NCBI GenBank assembly: GCA_041658585.1
Contig: JBAZZX010000003.1
Coordinates: 1-64,000, forward strand
DNA length: 64,000 nt
Source of the DNA: DYFC01 sp041658585
GTDB lineage: Bacteria; Nitrospirota; Thermodesulfovibrionia; Thermodesulfovibrionales; SM23-35
Direction of reading: 5' to 3'
Numbering within the stretch: the stretch's first letter is position 1; the number at the start of each line of letters is the position of its first letter. Under the pieces are notes generated by a model, which was not told the origin of the DNA, did not search any database, and saw only the letters and a program-made list of their open reading frames with translations. Shown here one piece after another: positions 50,905 to 59,484 of this stretch. The translations under genes and the position numbers were made by a program.

Positions 50905-50930
50905 CGGCTTATATCGTCTCAAGCCCCTAT

Positions 50931-51068
50931 ATAGAGTCTGTGTATAAAGTCATGGGTTGTCATCCTCCGGCTTGACCGGGGGATCCAGAACCCATTGAAA
51001 AGACTGGATTCCCGCCTTCGCGAGAATGACGAAATTTTATCGGAATCGACTTTATACACAGACTCTAT
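50931..51068 (+). repeat. 138-bp MITE with perfect 21-bp terminal inverted repeats
   Basis: ATAGAGTCTGTGTATAAAGT at 50931 (21 bases in full, ending C) is repeated as a perfect reverse complement at 51048-51068. The centre carries a second motif (GGATTCCCGCCTTCGCGAGA) found in many bacterial repeats. It sits directly upstream of the TetR promoter. Confidence 0.9.
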
Positions 51069-51130
51069 CCAATGTTTAAAGCTATGGAAGGTTCCGCCCT
51101 TGGTATCCGGGTTACTCTTGGCGGGTGAAT

Positions 51131-51160
51131 TTGACAAACGTTGTCCCACTTTTTTATTAT
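51131..51160 (+). promoter_or_regulatory. Promoter of the tetR-menaquinone operon
   Basis: A perfect TTGACA -35 box (51131-51136) and a TTATTA/TATTAT -10 region (about 51154-51160) are separated by 17 bases, just upstream of the palindrome. The operator thus covers the expected transcription start. Confidence 0.7.
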
Positions 51161-51178
51161 TGAGTGAGCGCTCACTCA
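51161..51178 (+). promoter_or_regulatory. Perfect 18-bp palindrome, probable TetR operator
   Basis: TGAGTGAGCGCTCACTCA is a perfect palindrome between the -10 box and the tetR start (51209). Its length and TGAGTGA half-sites are typical of TetR/AcrR operators (FadR- and QacR-like). Confidence 0.85.
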
Positions 51179-51208
51179 TTATTAAGCGAGGCTGTGATAT
51201 ATATTTAA

Positions 51209-51844
51209 ATGAAACTATTCGGCAGATCCGACAAAAAATCTATCGACAAACGCGCAATTATCCTCGACGCCGCACTCAGGACATTCGTTAAGCGGGGGTA
51301 TCCCGAGACAAAGGTTGCGGAGATTGCTTCCGAAGCGGGGGTGGCCGAAGGCACGATCTATAATTATTTTCAGAGCAAGGAAGCACTGCTGCTTGCGCTC
51401 TTTGATGAGAAGTGGGGCATGATCATTGACGAAATCAGGAAAAAGATCCGGCGTCTTGATGATCCCAACAAGAAATTAAAGGCCATCTTTGCTACGGTCG
51501 TCACGATGTTCAGGAAGAACCGCCAACTGGCCGAACTCTTTATGGTCGATATCAGGCAAAGCAGTATTTTTTTAAACAATTACACGATAAACAGAATCGT
51601 CGAATTTCTTGACCTTATCGAAGAGCTTCTGGAGGAAGGGAAGAAAAAGGGGTTATATCGGAAGGACCTGGATACCCGGGTTGCCAGGATGATCATATTC
51701 GGAGCGGCGCAGGGCATCCTGTTAAGCTGGGTGTTGAGCGAGTCCCCGGCGGTGAAAAGCAAGACCTTTAATTTCTCGCTTTATCAGGCGGCAAAGACTT
51801 TGAAGGATGTATTTAAATCCGGACTGGTTGGAGAGAAAAAATGA
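51209..51844 (+). CDS. TetR/AcrR-family transcriptional regulator
   Basis: The 211-residue protein has an N-terminal HTH (IILDAALRTFVKRGYPETKVAEIASEAGVAEGTIYNYFQSKEALLLALFDEKW, about 18-70) and a helical ligand-binding domain (about 75-205, RKNRQLAELFMVDIRQSS...). The C-terminal domain resembles FadR-like acyl-CoA sensors by its length and spacing, but no ligand can be named. Its stop overlaps the ubiD ATG (ATGA), so it is the first gene of the menaquinone operon and likely regulates it through the palindrome at 51161. Confidence 0.9.
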   Translation: MKLFGRSDKKSIDKRAIILDAALRTFVKRGYPETKVAEIASEAGVAEGTIYNYFQSKEALLLALFDEKWGMIIDEIRKKIRRLDDPNKKLKAIFATVVTMFRKNRQLAELFMVDIRQSSIFLNNYTINRIVEFLDLIEELLEEGKKKGLYRKDLDTRVARMIIFGAAQGILLSWVLSESPAVKSKTFNFSLYQAAKTLKDVFKSGLVGEKK

Positions 51845-53286
51845 TTTTTAATGATTTAAGAGAGTTTATTGATTTTCTGGAAAAGAAAAAGGAACTGATT
51901 CGCATCAAAACGGAAGTCGATCCTGTCCTTGAGGTGACCGAGATTACCGACCGCATATCAAAGAAGGGCGGGCCCGCGCTTTTGTTCGAAAAGGTCAAAG
52001 GTTCACAATATCCGATAGCCATTAATCTTTTCGGCTCGTATCAGAGGATGGCGTGGTCCCTCGGTCTGGATGACTTTAATGACATCGGCGAAAAGTTTTC
52101 CTCTCTCTTAAATACCGATCCCGACATGAAATTAAGACAAAAAATAGAAGCCCTCTTCGATCTCTATAAACTCAGCGTATCGAAACCGAAGGAAGTGAAG
52201 AAAGCGCCCTGCCAGGAGATCGTTAAAGACAAGGATTTTTCACTTTTTGATTACCCGATACTGAAGACCTGGCCTGACGACGGCGGCAGGTTCATCACGC
52301 TTCCGTTAGTCATTACTAAAGACCCCGAGAGCGGCAAACAGAATCTGGGGATGTACCGGATGCAGGTCTTTGACGAAACATCAACCGGAATGCACTGGCA
52401 CACACATCATGACGGGGCGGTGAATTTCAGAAAAACGATGAAGCTCGGCAAAAGGATGGAGGTTGCAGTTGCAGTCGGAGGAGATCCGATAACTATATTT
52501 TCAGCAACCGCGCCGCTCCCTTACAACATCGAGGAATTATTCTTTGCAGGGTTTTTACGGGGCAAGCCGGTCGAGGTAATTAAGGCAAAAACGGTTGATC
52601 TGCTTGTCCCGGCAAGGGCGGAGATTATCCTTGAGGGATATGTCGAGGCAGGCGATGAAAGGACCGAGGGGCCTTTCGGAGACCATACAGGGTATTACTC
52701 GATAGCGGACAAATATCCGGTGTTCCATGTGACATGCATTACTCAGAGGAAAGACCCTGTTTATCCCGCAACAATCGTAGGCAAACCGCCGATGGAAGAC
52801 TGCTACATGGGTAAGGCGACCGAAAGGATGTTTCTGCCTTTTATCAGGATGCAGTTCCCCGAGGTTGTGGATATGAACCTTCCGCTTGAGGGAGTATTTC
52901 ATAACTGCGCGCTTATATCCATAAAAAAATCGTTTCCCATGCATGCTCATAAGATAATCAATGCCATATGGGGTCTGGGACAGATGATGTTCACCAAATT
53001 TATTTTTGTCTATGATGAAGATGTGGACGTTCAGAACACATCCGTAGCTGCATGGAAGGCATTCAATAACGTCGATCCGGCCCGCGATATTATTATTTCG
53101 CAAGGACCGCTTGACGTCCTCGACCATTCAGCGCCGAGACCGATCTATGGGGCAAAGATGGGCGTCGATGCGACAAAGAAATGGCGTGAAGAAGGGTATC
53201 AGAGGGAATGGCCTGATGAGATACATATGTCGGAAGAGATAAAGAAGCTTGTGGACAAACGGTGGAAGGAATACGGGATTGAATAG
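51841..53286 (+). CDS. UbiD-family decarboxylase (MqnL-like)
   Basis: The 481-residue enzyme is a prenyl-FMN-dependent UbiD decarboxylase, with DFLEKKKELIRIKTEVDPVLEVTEI at the N terminus, the GMYRMQVFDETSTGMHWHTHHDGAVNF region and EGPFGDHTGYYS with the catalytic glutamate. KPPMEDCYMGKATERMFLPFIR and HPVDEDVDVQNTSVAAWKAFNNVDPARDI-like segments follow. In futalosine operons this protein (MqnL) removes a carboxylate from 1,4-dihydroxy-6-naphthoate prenylated by MqnP. The downstream UbiX supplies the cofactor. Confidence 0.9.
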   Translation: MIFNDLREFIDFLEKKKELIRIKTEVDPVLEVTEITDRISKKGGPALLFEKVKGSQYPIAINLFGSYQRMAWSLGLDDFNDIGEKFSSLLNTDPDMKLRQKIEALFDLYKLSVSKPKEVKKAPCQEIVKDKDFSLFDYPILKTWPDDGGRFITLPLVITKDPESGKQNLGMYRMQVFDETSTGMHWHTHHDGAVNFRKTMKLGKRMEVAVAVGGDPITIFSATAPLPYNIEELFFAGFLRGKPVEVIKAKTVDLLVPARAEIILEGYVEAGDERTEGPFGDHTGYYSIADKYPVFHVTCITQRKDPVYPATIVGKPPMEDCYMGKATERMFLPFIRMQFPEVVDMNLPLEGVFHNCALISIKKSFPMHAHKIINAIWGLGQMMFTKFIFVYDEDVDVQNTSVAAWKAFNNVDPARDIIISQGPLDVLDHSAPRPIYGAKMGVDATKKWREEGYQREWPDEIHMSEEIKKLVDKRWKEYGIE

Positions 53287-53326
53287 CAGAGGGATTAACC
53301 CGAAAAATGCAATTACACTGCCATGG

Positions 53327-53477
53327 AAACTGCGGATGTCCAAAATAAATTTATTTTTCGATACGATAGTGTACTTATATAGATGTGTTACCAAAATATT
53401 ATTATGCAATTATCATGAACTATCTTTTTATATAAATTCATCGAGTTAAATAAATTTATTTTGGATATTCGCAGTTT
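53327..53477 (+). repeat. 151-bp MITE with about 30-bp inverted ends in the menaquinone operon
   Basis: AAACTGCGGATGTCCAAAAT begins the left end at 53327 and its near-complement (with three mismatches in 30) ends at 53477. The centre is AT-rich. It lies between the UbiD and MqnP genes, so it is transcribed with the operon and may form a stable hairpin. Confidence 0.85.
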
Positions 53478-53500
53478 TTGGATTAAGGAGGCAGGTCAAG

Positions 53501-54367
53501 TTGTTCGGCAGGGTTAAGATTTACTCGGAGATGATAAAGTTCCAGCACAGTGTCTTTGCGCTGCCGTTTGCTTATTTCGGCGCTTTTCTTGCGCAAATGA
53601 GGGCGCCGGATTTTATGACAATCTTCTGGATAACTCTTGCGATGGTCGGCGCAAGGAGCTTTGCCATGGCGGTGAATCGTCTGATAGATATGGAGATAGA
53701 CCGCCGGAATCCACGGACGGCTGAAAGGGCCTTGCCAAAGGGGCTGCTTTCCGTTTCCAACGTTATCCTTTTTTCGATATTCAGTCTGGGCGTGTTTTTA
53801 TTTACCGTTTATAAACTGGCGCCGATATGCCGTTATTTATGGCCTGTTGCGGTTATTCCGTTCATCGTTTATCCATATACAAAAAGGTTCACCTGGCTTT
53901 CGCACTTTGTTCTGGGGCTGTGCCTCGGACTGGCGCCTGTAGGCGCATGGATTGCAGTGACTAACACAATCAGTATTGAACCCTTTCTTATAGGCGCGGC
54001 AGTACTTTGCTGGGTGGCGGGATTTGATATTTTTTACGCGATGCAGGATTTAGATTTCGACAGGCAAAATAATCTCTTTTCAATCCCCGCCAGGTTCGGC
54101 GTCAGGGGATCTCTTGTGCTGACCAAGCTGCTTCACATTATATCAATAGCATTATTAAGCTGGGCCGGCATTAGAATGAATTTAGGTCTCATTTATTTTA
54201 CCGGCGTGTTTGTTACTGCAGTCCTTCTGGCGTATGAAAACAGCATTATCAAGGCAAACGATTTATCAAGACTTAATATGGCTTTCTTCACAATGAACGG
54301 AGTCATCAGTGTTTTGATGTTCTGTTTTGTTGCCGTTGAAGTCATTTTCGGGAGGTCGCATGTCTAA
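53501..54367 (+). CDS. UbiA-family prenyltransferase (MqnP-like)
   Basis: The 288-residue membrane protein has about nine helices. The first aspartate-rich motif is NRLIDMEIDRRNPRTAERALPKG (about 60-80), and the second is YAMQDLDFDRQNNLFSIPARFG (about 180-200). It attaches the polyprenyl chain to the naphthoate precursor; the position between MqnL- and MqnM-like genes indicates the futalosine-branch enzyme. The start is TTG 53501 after AAGGAGGCAGGTCAAG. It overlaps ubiX by eight bases. Confidence 0.9.
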   Translation: MFGRVKIYSEMIKFQHSVFALPFAYFGAFLAQMRAPDFMTIFWITLAMVGARSFAMAVNRLIDMEIDRRNPRTAERALPKGLLSVSNVILFSIFSLGVFLFTVYKLAPICRYLWPVAVIPFIVYPYTKRFTWLSHFVLGLCLGLAPVGAWIAVTNTISIEPFLIGAAVLCWVAGFDIFYAMQDLDFDRQNNLFSIPARFGVRGSLVLTKLLHIISIALLSWAGIRMNLGLIYFTGVFVTAVLLAYENSIIKANDLSRLNMAFFTMNGVISVLMFCFVAVEVIFGRSHV

Positions 54368-54956
54368 CTATGTCATAGGAATCACGGGGGCAAGCGGAAG
54401 CATTTATGGGATACGACTGGTCTGGGAGCTTGCATTAAAAAAGCACCTTGTTGATGTGGTCATCACTTCCGCGGGCAAAATCGTGATGAAGGAAGAGCTT
54501 GGAGTTCCGGGCTTTGAAAAAATGGAAAAGCTCGGATTATCAAAAATCAGTAACCGGATAAGAGTCTGGGAGAACGATAATTTTGAAGCCCCGTTTATGA
54601 GCGGTTCCTGCGCGCCTGAAGCCGTGGTCCTCATCCCCTGCAGTGTGGGAAAGCTTGCCGCCGTAGCGAACGGTATTTCCGGCAATCTTCTCGAGAGAAC
54701 GGCTGATGTAGCGCTTAAAGAAAGAAGACCGTTGATACTGGTCGTGCGTGAGACCCCGCTCAGTCTGATACATCTTGAGAATATGGTAAAGGTTGCAAGG
54801 GCAGGGGCGCAGATACTCCCGGCAATGCCGGCCTTTTATCATCATCCCAAGACAATAGATGATATGGTAGATTTTGTCGTAGGCAAGGTTTTGGACCTTT
54901 TAAGGATTGAACATAATTTATTTAAAGGCTGGAGAAAAGAAAATGTTGCAAAATAA
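54360..54956 (+). CDS. ubiX: UbiX-family flavin prenyltransferase (MqnM-like)
   Basis: From ATG 54360 (GGGAGGTCGC site) the protein is 198 residues. It reads YVIGITGASGSIYGIRLVWEL and ends with RRPLILVVRETPLSLIHLENMVKVARAGAQILPAMPAFYH, the UbiX FMN and prenyl-phosphate motifs. It makes prenylated FMN, the cofactor of the UbiD-type protein at 51841. It overlaps both neighbours, so the operon is tightly coupled. Confidence 0.93.
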   Translation: MSNYVIGITGASGSIYGIRLVWELALKKHLVDVVITSAGKIVMKEELGVPGFEKMEKLGLSKISNRIRVWENDNFEAPFMSGSCAPEAVVLIPCSVGKLAAVANGISGNLLERTADVALKERRPLILVVRETPLSLIHLENMVKVARAGAQILPAMPAFYHHPKTIDDMVDFVVGKVLDLLRIEHNLFKGWRKENVAK

Positions 54957-56058
54957 TCTTGGTGAAATTGCGGAAAAAGCGGAAAAAGGGATAAGGCTTA
55001 CAAAAGAAGACGCATTATCCCTTATGGAGTCAAACGACATCCTTTCAATCGGGCAGATTGCCGACAAAGTAAGGAAGAAAAAGTCAGGTGATTATGCCTA
55101 TTTTAATGCCAATCGTCATATCAACCTGACCAATATCTGTGTTTCCCGCTGCAAGTTTTGTGCTTTCAGCAGAGACAAAGAAGATAAAGACGCCTATGCA
55201 ATGACTATTGACGAGGTCATGGATGTAGCCCGTTCAGCGCGGGATATCGGCATCACCGAATTTCATATTGTCAGCGGATTGCATCCCGACCTGCCTTTCG
55301 ATTACTATCTTGAGGTTATTGCACGTTTGAAGGAGCTTATGCCGGAGGTCCACATCCAGGCCTTCACTGCCGTTGAAATCGCCTATTTCGCAAAAATCGC
55401 AAACCTTTCAATAAGGGATGTCCTGATTAAATTTAAAGAGGCGGGGCTGGGGTCATTGCCCGGCGGAGGAGCTGAAATACTGAACCATCGGGTGAGGGAA
55501 TCGGTCTGCTCGAAAAAGGCTTCTGCCGATGAATGGCTTGACGTCATGCGGACAGCCCATAAACTCGGCCTTAAATCGAATGCGACCATGCTTTACGGAC
55601 ATGTTGAAACGCTAGAGGAGCGAATCGACCATCTTATAAGGTTAAGAGAATTGCAGGATGAAACAGGCGGCTTTCAGTCTTTTATCCCTCTGCCTTTCCA
55701 TCCGCAGAACACACAGCTTCCCGATTTCAGGAAACCGACAGCCTTTGAGAATCTGAAGATGCTCGCGGTTTCAAGACTGGTGCTCGATAACTTCCCTCAT
55801 GTCAAGGCTTTCTGGATCATGCTCGGAATAAAGGTTGCACAGCTTTCTCTGCTATTCGGCGTCGACGATTTGGACGGTACGGTGGTGGAGGAGAAGATAA
55901 CCCATGCTGCCGGAGCGGATACCGCACAGGCAATAACACGGGAAGAATTATTGGATTTGATCTATGCTGCAGGGAAAACCCCGGTAGAACGCGACACGCT
56001 TTACAACATAGTTAAGGTTTTTGATCGTAAAGGACAAGGAGCGGCAATTGAAGCCTAA
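54943..56058 (+). CDS. mqnE: Aminofutalosine synthase MqnE
   Basis: The start is ATG 54943 after GGAGAAAAGAAA, giving 371 residues. The radical-SAM cluster motif is HINLTNICVSRCKFCAFSRD (CxxxCxxC, about residues 60-79). GGGAEILNHRVRESVCSKKASADEWLDVMRTAHKLGLKSNATMLYGH and VKAFWIMLGIK are MqnE-type. It joins 3-[(1-carboxyvinyl)oxy]benzoate to SAM, giving aminofutalosine. It overlaps ubiX by 14 bases. Confidence 0.92.
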   Translation: MLQNNLGEIAEKAEKGIRLTKEDALSLMESNDILSIGQIADKVRKKKSGDYAYFNANRHINLTNICVSRCKFCAFSRDKEDKDAYAMTIDEVMDVARSARDIGITEFHIVSGLHPDLPFDYYLEVIARLKELMPEVHIQAFTAVEIAYFAKIANLSIRDVLIKFKEAGLGSLPGGGAEILNHRVRESVCSKKASADEWLDVMRTAHKLGLKSNATMLYGHVETLEERIDHLIRLRELQDETGGFQSFIPLPFHPQNTQLPDFRKPTAFENLKMLAVSRLVLDNFPHVKAFWIMLGIKVAQLSLLFGVDDLDGTVVEEKITHAAGADTAQAITREELLDLIYAAGKTPVERDTLYNIVKVFDRKGQGAAIEA

Positions 56059-56890
56059 GGTCGGACATATACAGTTTTTGAACTGCCTGCCTCTTTACTA
56101 TGGTCTGGTAAAAAGCTCCGCGCTTCTTGATGTCGACCTCATAAAGGGGACCCCTACCGAACTGAACAACCTTCTGATCAGCGGGAATCTTGATATATCT
56201 CCTATCTCGTCCATTGAGTATGCCCGCCACCACGAGTCGCTCATTCTCCTGCCGGATTTTACGGTAAGTTCTTATAGCGAGGTGAAGAGCATTCTACTCA
56301 TCAGCCGCTTTCCTATAGAAAATTTATCGGGGAAGAAGATTGCGCTTACGTCTACATCCGCCACATCGCAAGTCTTGTTGAAATTAATCCTTAGCCGCGG
56401 ATACGAAGTTCAGCCTGAATATATTGTTTGTCCTCCGGACCTGGACAGGATGCTTGCAGATGCCGATGCAGCCTTGCTTATCGGAGATATTGCCCTGAAA
56501 TATTATGTTAATCGAAAGGAATTCTTTCTGTACGATTTAGGGACCGAGTGGAAAAAACTAACCGGCCAAAAAATGGTATATGCCGTCTGGGCCGTCAACC
56601 GGAGCTTTGCCGAGACAAAAAGCGGGTTATGTGAATATGTTTTTGAGAGCTTCAGAAAATCGATGGACTACTCAATGGAGCACCTGCCGGAGATAGCCGA
56701 ATATGCCGCAAAATGGGAACCTTTCACCCCGTCTTTTCTTATGGATTACTTCAGGTCTCTCCATTTTAATTTCGGAAAGGGTTATCAGGAAGGGCTGCTT
56801 TGTTTTTATCAAATGGCTGCCGGGATCGGAGAGCTTGATACGGTCCCCGAGCTTGAATTTATTAATATCCCGCCGAGGGTAAGAACATGA
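56048..56890 (+). CDS. mqnA: Chorismate dehydratase MqnA
   Basis: The 280-residue protein belongs to the periplasmic-binding-like MqnA/MqnD fold. The N terminus is KPKVGHIQFLNCLPLYYGL, KGTPTELNNLLISGNLDISPISSIEYARH is conserved, and ALLIGDIALKY lies mid-protein. It makes the first pathway intermediate from chorismate. The start is probably TTG 56048 (AAGGAGCGGCAA upstream), inside the mqnE tail; TTG 56021 would extend it. It overlaps mqnC by four bases. Confidence 0.92.
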   Translation: MKPKVGHIQFLNCLPLYYGLVKSSALLDVDLIKGTPTELNNLLISGNLDISPISSIEYARHHESLILLPDFTVSSYSEVKSILLISRFPIENLSGKKIALTSTSATSQVLLKLILSRGYEVQPEYIVCPPDLDRMLADADAALLIGDIALKYYVNRKEFFLYDLGTEWKKLTGQKMVYAVWAVNRSFAETKSGLCEYVFESFRKSMDYSMEHLPEIAEYAAKWEPFTPSFLMDYFRSLHFNFGKGYQEGLLCFYQMAAGIGELDTVPELEFINIPPRVRT

Positions 56891-57954
56891 AGATAAACAG
56901 GATTCTCGATAAATCTATTGAAGAAAGAATAAGTTTTGATGAGGCGGCTTTGCTTTTTCAGGAAGCTGACTTGCTCGACCTTGCCAGGGCAGCGGATAAT
57001 GTCTGCCGGAAAAAACATCCTGACGGCGTTGCAACTTTTCAGATAGACCGCAACATCAATTACACAAATATATGCCGGAACGAATGTTCATTTTGCGCAT
57101 TCTACAGGGCAAAGGACCATCCTGAAGCCTACGTTTTAACTCAGGAGGAAATAGACAAAAAGGTCGCGGAAACAATTGAACTATCCGGCACGCAGGTGAT
57201 GCTTCAGGGAGGGATCAATCCTGATCTGAAAATAGATTACTACACTAATATGTTTAAAGAGATAAAAAAGAAGTTCATAATAAGGATCCACAGCCTTTCC
57301 CCTCCGGAGATCGTCTATTTATCTGAGTCATCAGGTCTGTCTATCGCCGATACTTTGGAAGAGCTTGTAAGCGCGGGGCTTGATTCCCTGCCGGGCGGAG
57401 GTGCGGAGATTTTAGTCGATGCTGTAAGACAAAGGATCAGCCCGAAGAAAATCGGTTCCGGGAAGTGGCTTGAAGTTATGGGAGAAGCCCATAAGTTGGG
57501 GATGAAGACAACAGCCACCATGATGATAGGCACGGTAGAAACTATCATGGACAGGATCGAACATCTGCAAAAAATCCGCGACCTGCAGGACAGGACAGGC
57601 GGCTTTCTCTCCTTTATTCCATGGACATTCCAGCCGGGCAATACGGCCCTGGGCGGCAAGTCAATCTCATCCCTCGAATATCTGAGGACACTTTCTCTCA
57701 GTCGTTTGTTTCTCGATAATTTTCAGAATGTCCAGGGCTCATGGGTCACGCAGGGAAAAGATATAGGACAGGTCTGTCTCTCATTCGGCGCAAACGATCT
57801 CGGCAGCATCATGATAGAAGAGAATGTGGTAAAAGCGGCAGGCGTGTCTCATAAGATTACAGTCGAAGAGATGGTTGATTTGATAAATAAAGCGGGAAAA
57901 ACTCCGGCATTGAGGGATACGGAGTTTAAGATATTGAAGGTTTATGAATCCTAA
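56887..57954 (+). CDS. mqnC: Dehypoxanthine futalosine cyclase MqnC
   Basis: The 355-residue radical-SAM enzyme has DRNINYTNICRNECSFCAFYRAKD (CxxxCxxC). It also has MLQGGINPDLKIDYYTNMFKEIK, DSLPGGGAEIL and GTVETIMDRIEHLQKIRDLQDRTGGFLSFIPWTFQPGNT, all typical of MqnC. It closes the second ring of the naphthoate. Start overlaps mqnA stop (ATGA) and end overlaps the next gene by 11 bases. Confidence 0.93.
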   Translation: MKINRILDKSIEERISFDEAALLFQEADLLDLARAADNVCRKKHPDGVATFQIDRNINYTNICRNECSFCAFYRAKDHPEAYVLTQEEIDKKVAETIELSGTQVMLQGGINPDLKIDYYTNMFKEIKKKFIIRIHSLSPPEIVYLSESSGLSIADTLEELVSAGLDSLPGGGAEILVDAVRQRISPKKIGSGKWLEVMGEAHKLGMKTTATMMIGTVETIMDRIEHLQKIRDLQDRTGGFLSFIPWTFQPGNTALGGKSISSLEYLRTLSLSRLFLDNFQNVQGSWVTQGKDIGQVCLSFGANDLGSIMIEENVVKAAGVSHKITVEEMVDLINKAGKTPALRDTEFKILKVYES

Positions 57955-58765
57955 AATCCCGAAAGCAACCCTTGCCTTTATAGGCGGTTCGAGCACCTTT
58001 GCGATGAATTTTCCTGAAGACCTCAAACTTCCAGGGGTCAGGGTCTTAGACAGAAAATCCTTTACGACCCCTTTCGGAGAAAGTCCTGAATTTACCATAT
58101 TAACCGTTGATGATGAAACAGTCTTGACGATGAAGATGCACGGCTGGCGGCCGAATGTTAAACGGGCTGATGCTTCCCGGCAGGTCTTCCGGGTATTTGA
58201 GCAGGCCGGGGTGAAGAATATCCTTGCAGAAGGAGGGGTAGGTTCGATCAACCTGGATTTCAAACTGCGCGATTTTATTGTCCCTGATGACTATATTGAT
58301 CTTTCCATGCGCAAAGACGTCCACCTCTCCGATAAATACCTGCTTATCATGCGGGACCCGGTCTGCCCCGACCTTGCAGCCGTTCTTGCCCGAACAAGTA
58401 AAAGGATGTTTAATGAAAGAGCGGTATACCGGGGAGTCTATGCCGTGACCGACGGCAGGCATTTTGAGAGCCGCGCCGAAGTAAGGATGATTGATACCCT
58501 CGGAGGAGACGTGGTCGGTCAGACCCTCTGTCCCGAAATATATCTGGCAAGAGAAATAGGCGCCTGTTATGCCGGGCTTTACATGATAGTCAACCGGGCC
58601 GAAGGGATCAAGCCCGAGTGGCACCATAAAGAGCTGAAAGATATTTTCTATCAGGAAGCGGGGAATGTCGGGAAGATAATTATTGAGAGTCTGAGACAGA
58701 TAAAAAATATGAAGCATAAAAGTTGTCGGTGCGCGAAACTGAGAAAGAAGACGTTGTTAAAATGA
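57944..58765 (+). CDS. MTAP/PNP-family phosphorylase in the futalosine operon
   Basis: The 273-residue protein matches the MTAP/PNP family: ATLAFIGGSSTF, HGWRPNVKRADASRQVFRVFEQAGVKNILAEGGVGSINLDFKLRDFIVPDDYID, YAVTDGRHFESRAEVRMIDTLGGDVVGQTLCPEIYLARE. Some phase-one acids of typical MTAPs are replaced. Futalosine operons usually carry a nucleosidase (MqnB or MTAN) for removing hypoxanthine or adenine; this phosphorylase-family gene occupies that slot and probably performs the equivalent step. It overlaps menG by four bases. No mqnD is in the cluster. Confidence 0.8.
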   Translation: MNPKIPKATLAFIGGSSTFAMNFPEDLKLPGVRVLDRKSFTTPFGESPEFTILTVDDETVLTMKMHGWRPNVKRADASRQVFRVFEQAGVKNILAEGGVGSINLDFKLRDFIVPDDYIDLSMRKDVHLSDKYLLIMRDPVCPDLAAVLARTSKRMFNERAVYRGVYAVTDGRHFESRAEVRMIDTLGGDVVGQTLCPEIYLAREIGACYAGLYMIVNRAEGIKPEWHHKELKDIFYQEAGNVGKIIIESLRQIKNMKHKSCRCAKLRKKTLLK

Positions 58766-59484
58766 ACCTCGTTGACCATAAAGAACGGGACGCAAAAAAA
58801 GTCGCGCAGATGTTCTCGAATATCGCGGGACGGTATGATCTGCTCAATCATGTATTGAGCCTCGGGCTTGATTTCGGATGGCGGAGAAAGGTGGCGCGGG
58901 AGACCGGAAAAGTTGTCTGCCATAGAATCCTTGATGTCTGCACCGGCACAGGCGATATGGCTATCGAGCTTTGCAGGTTCTGGAAAGGCAAAGCTCATAT
59001 CGACGGTCTGGATTTCTCCCGCGAACTGATTAATGTCGGCAGGAAAAAAGTTGAAGACGCCAAACTACGGGACTTAATCACCTTCAGGGAAGGCAACGCC
59101 GAAAAACTTCCTTACAAAGATGAGCAGTATGAAGCGATAACTATTACATTCGGTTTGAGGAATATCAATGACAGGCTAAAGGCCCTCAAAGAATTTTACC
59201 GTGTAACCAAACCGGGCGGACGCTTCGTATGCCTTGAGTTCAGCCGACCTGTGGGTCCTTTTTTCTCCAAAATATACTTCCTTTATTTAACAAAATTTGC
59301 CCCGTTAATTTCAAAACTCCTCGGCTCGGATTCCGCGGCCTATGAATATCTCGGTAATACTATAAAAGATTTTCCTCCCCCAAAGGACCTGGTAAAATTA
59401 ATTGAATCCTCAGGATGGAAGGACGTCTCATACAGGATTATGTCAGGCGGGATTGTAGCGATACATACGGGCTTTAAGACGTAG
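58762..59484 (+). CDS. menG: Demethylmenaquinone methyltransferase (UbiE/MenG)
   Basis: The start at ATG 58762 overlaps the preceding stop (ATGA) and gives 240 residues; a TTG at 58723 would add 13. VAQMFSNIAGRYDLLNHVLSLGLDFGWRRK is the UbiE N-terminal signature, ILDVCTGTGDMAIELCR is the SAM-binding motif, and YEAITITFGLRNINDRLKALKEFYRVTKPGGRFVCLEFSRP is conserved. It adds the last methyl group of menaquinone. Last gene of the operon; its end overlaps the minus-strand gene by 11 bases. Confidence 0.93.
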   Translation: MNLVDHKERDAKKVAQMFSNIAGRYDLLNHVLSLGLDFGWRRKVARETGKVVCHRILDVCTGTGDMAIELCRFWKGKAHIDGLDFSRELINVGRKKVEDAKLRDLITFREGNAEKLPYKDEQYEAITITFGLRNINDRLKALKEFYRVTKPGGRFVCLEFSRPVGPFFSKIYFLYLTKFAPLISKLLGSDSAAYEYLGNTIKDFPPPKDLVKLIESSGWKDVSYRIMSGGIVAIHTGFKT

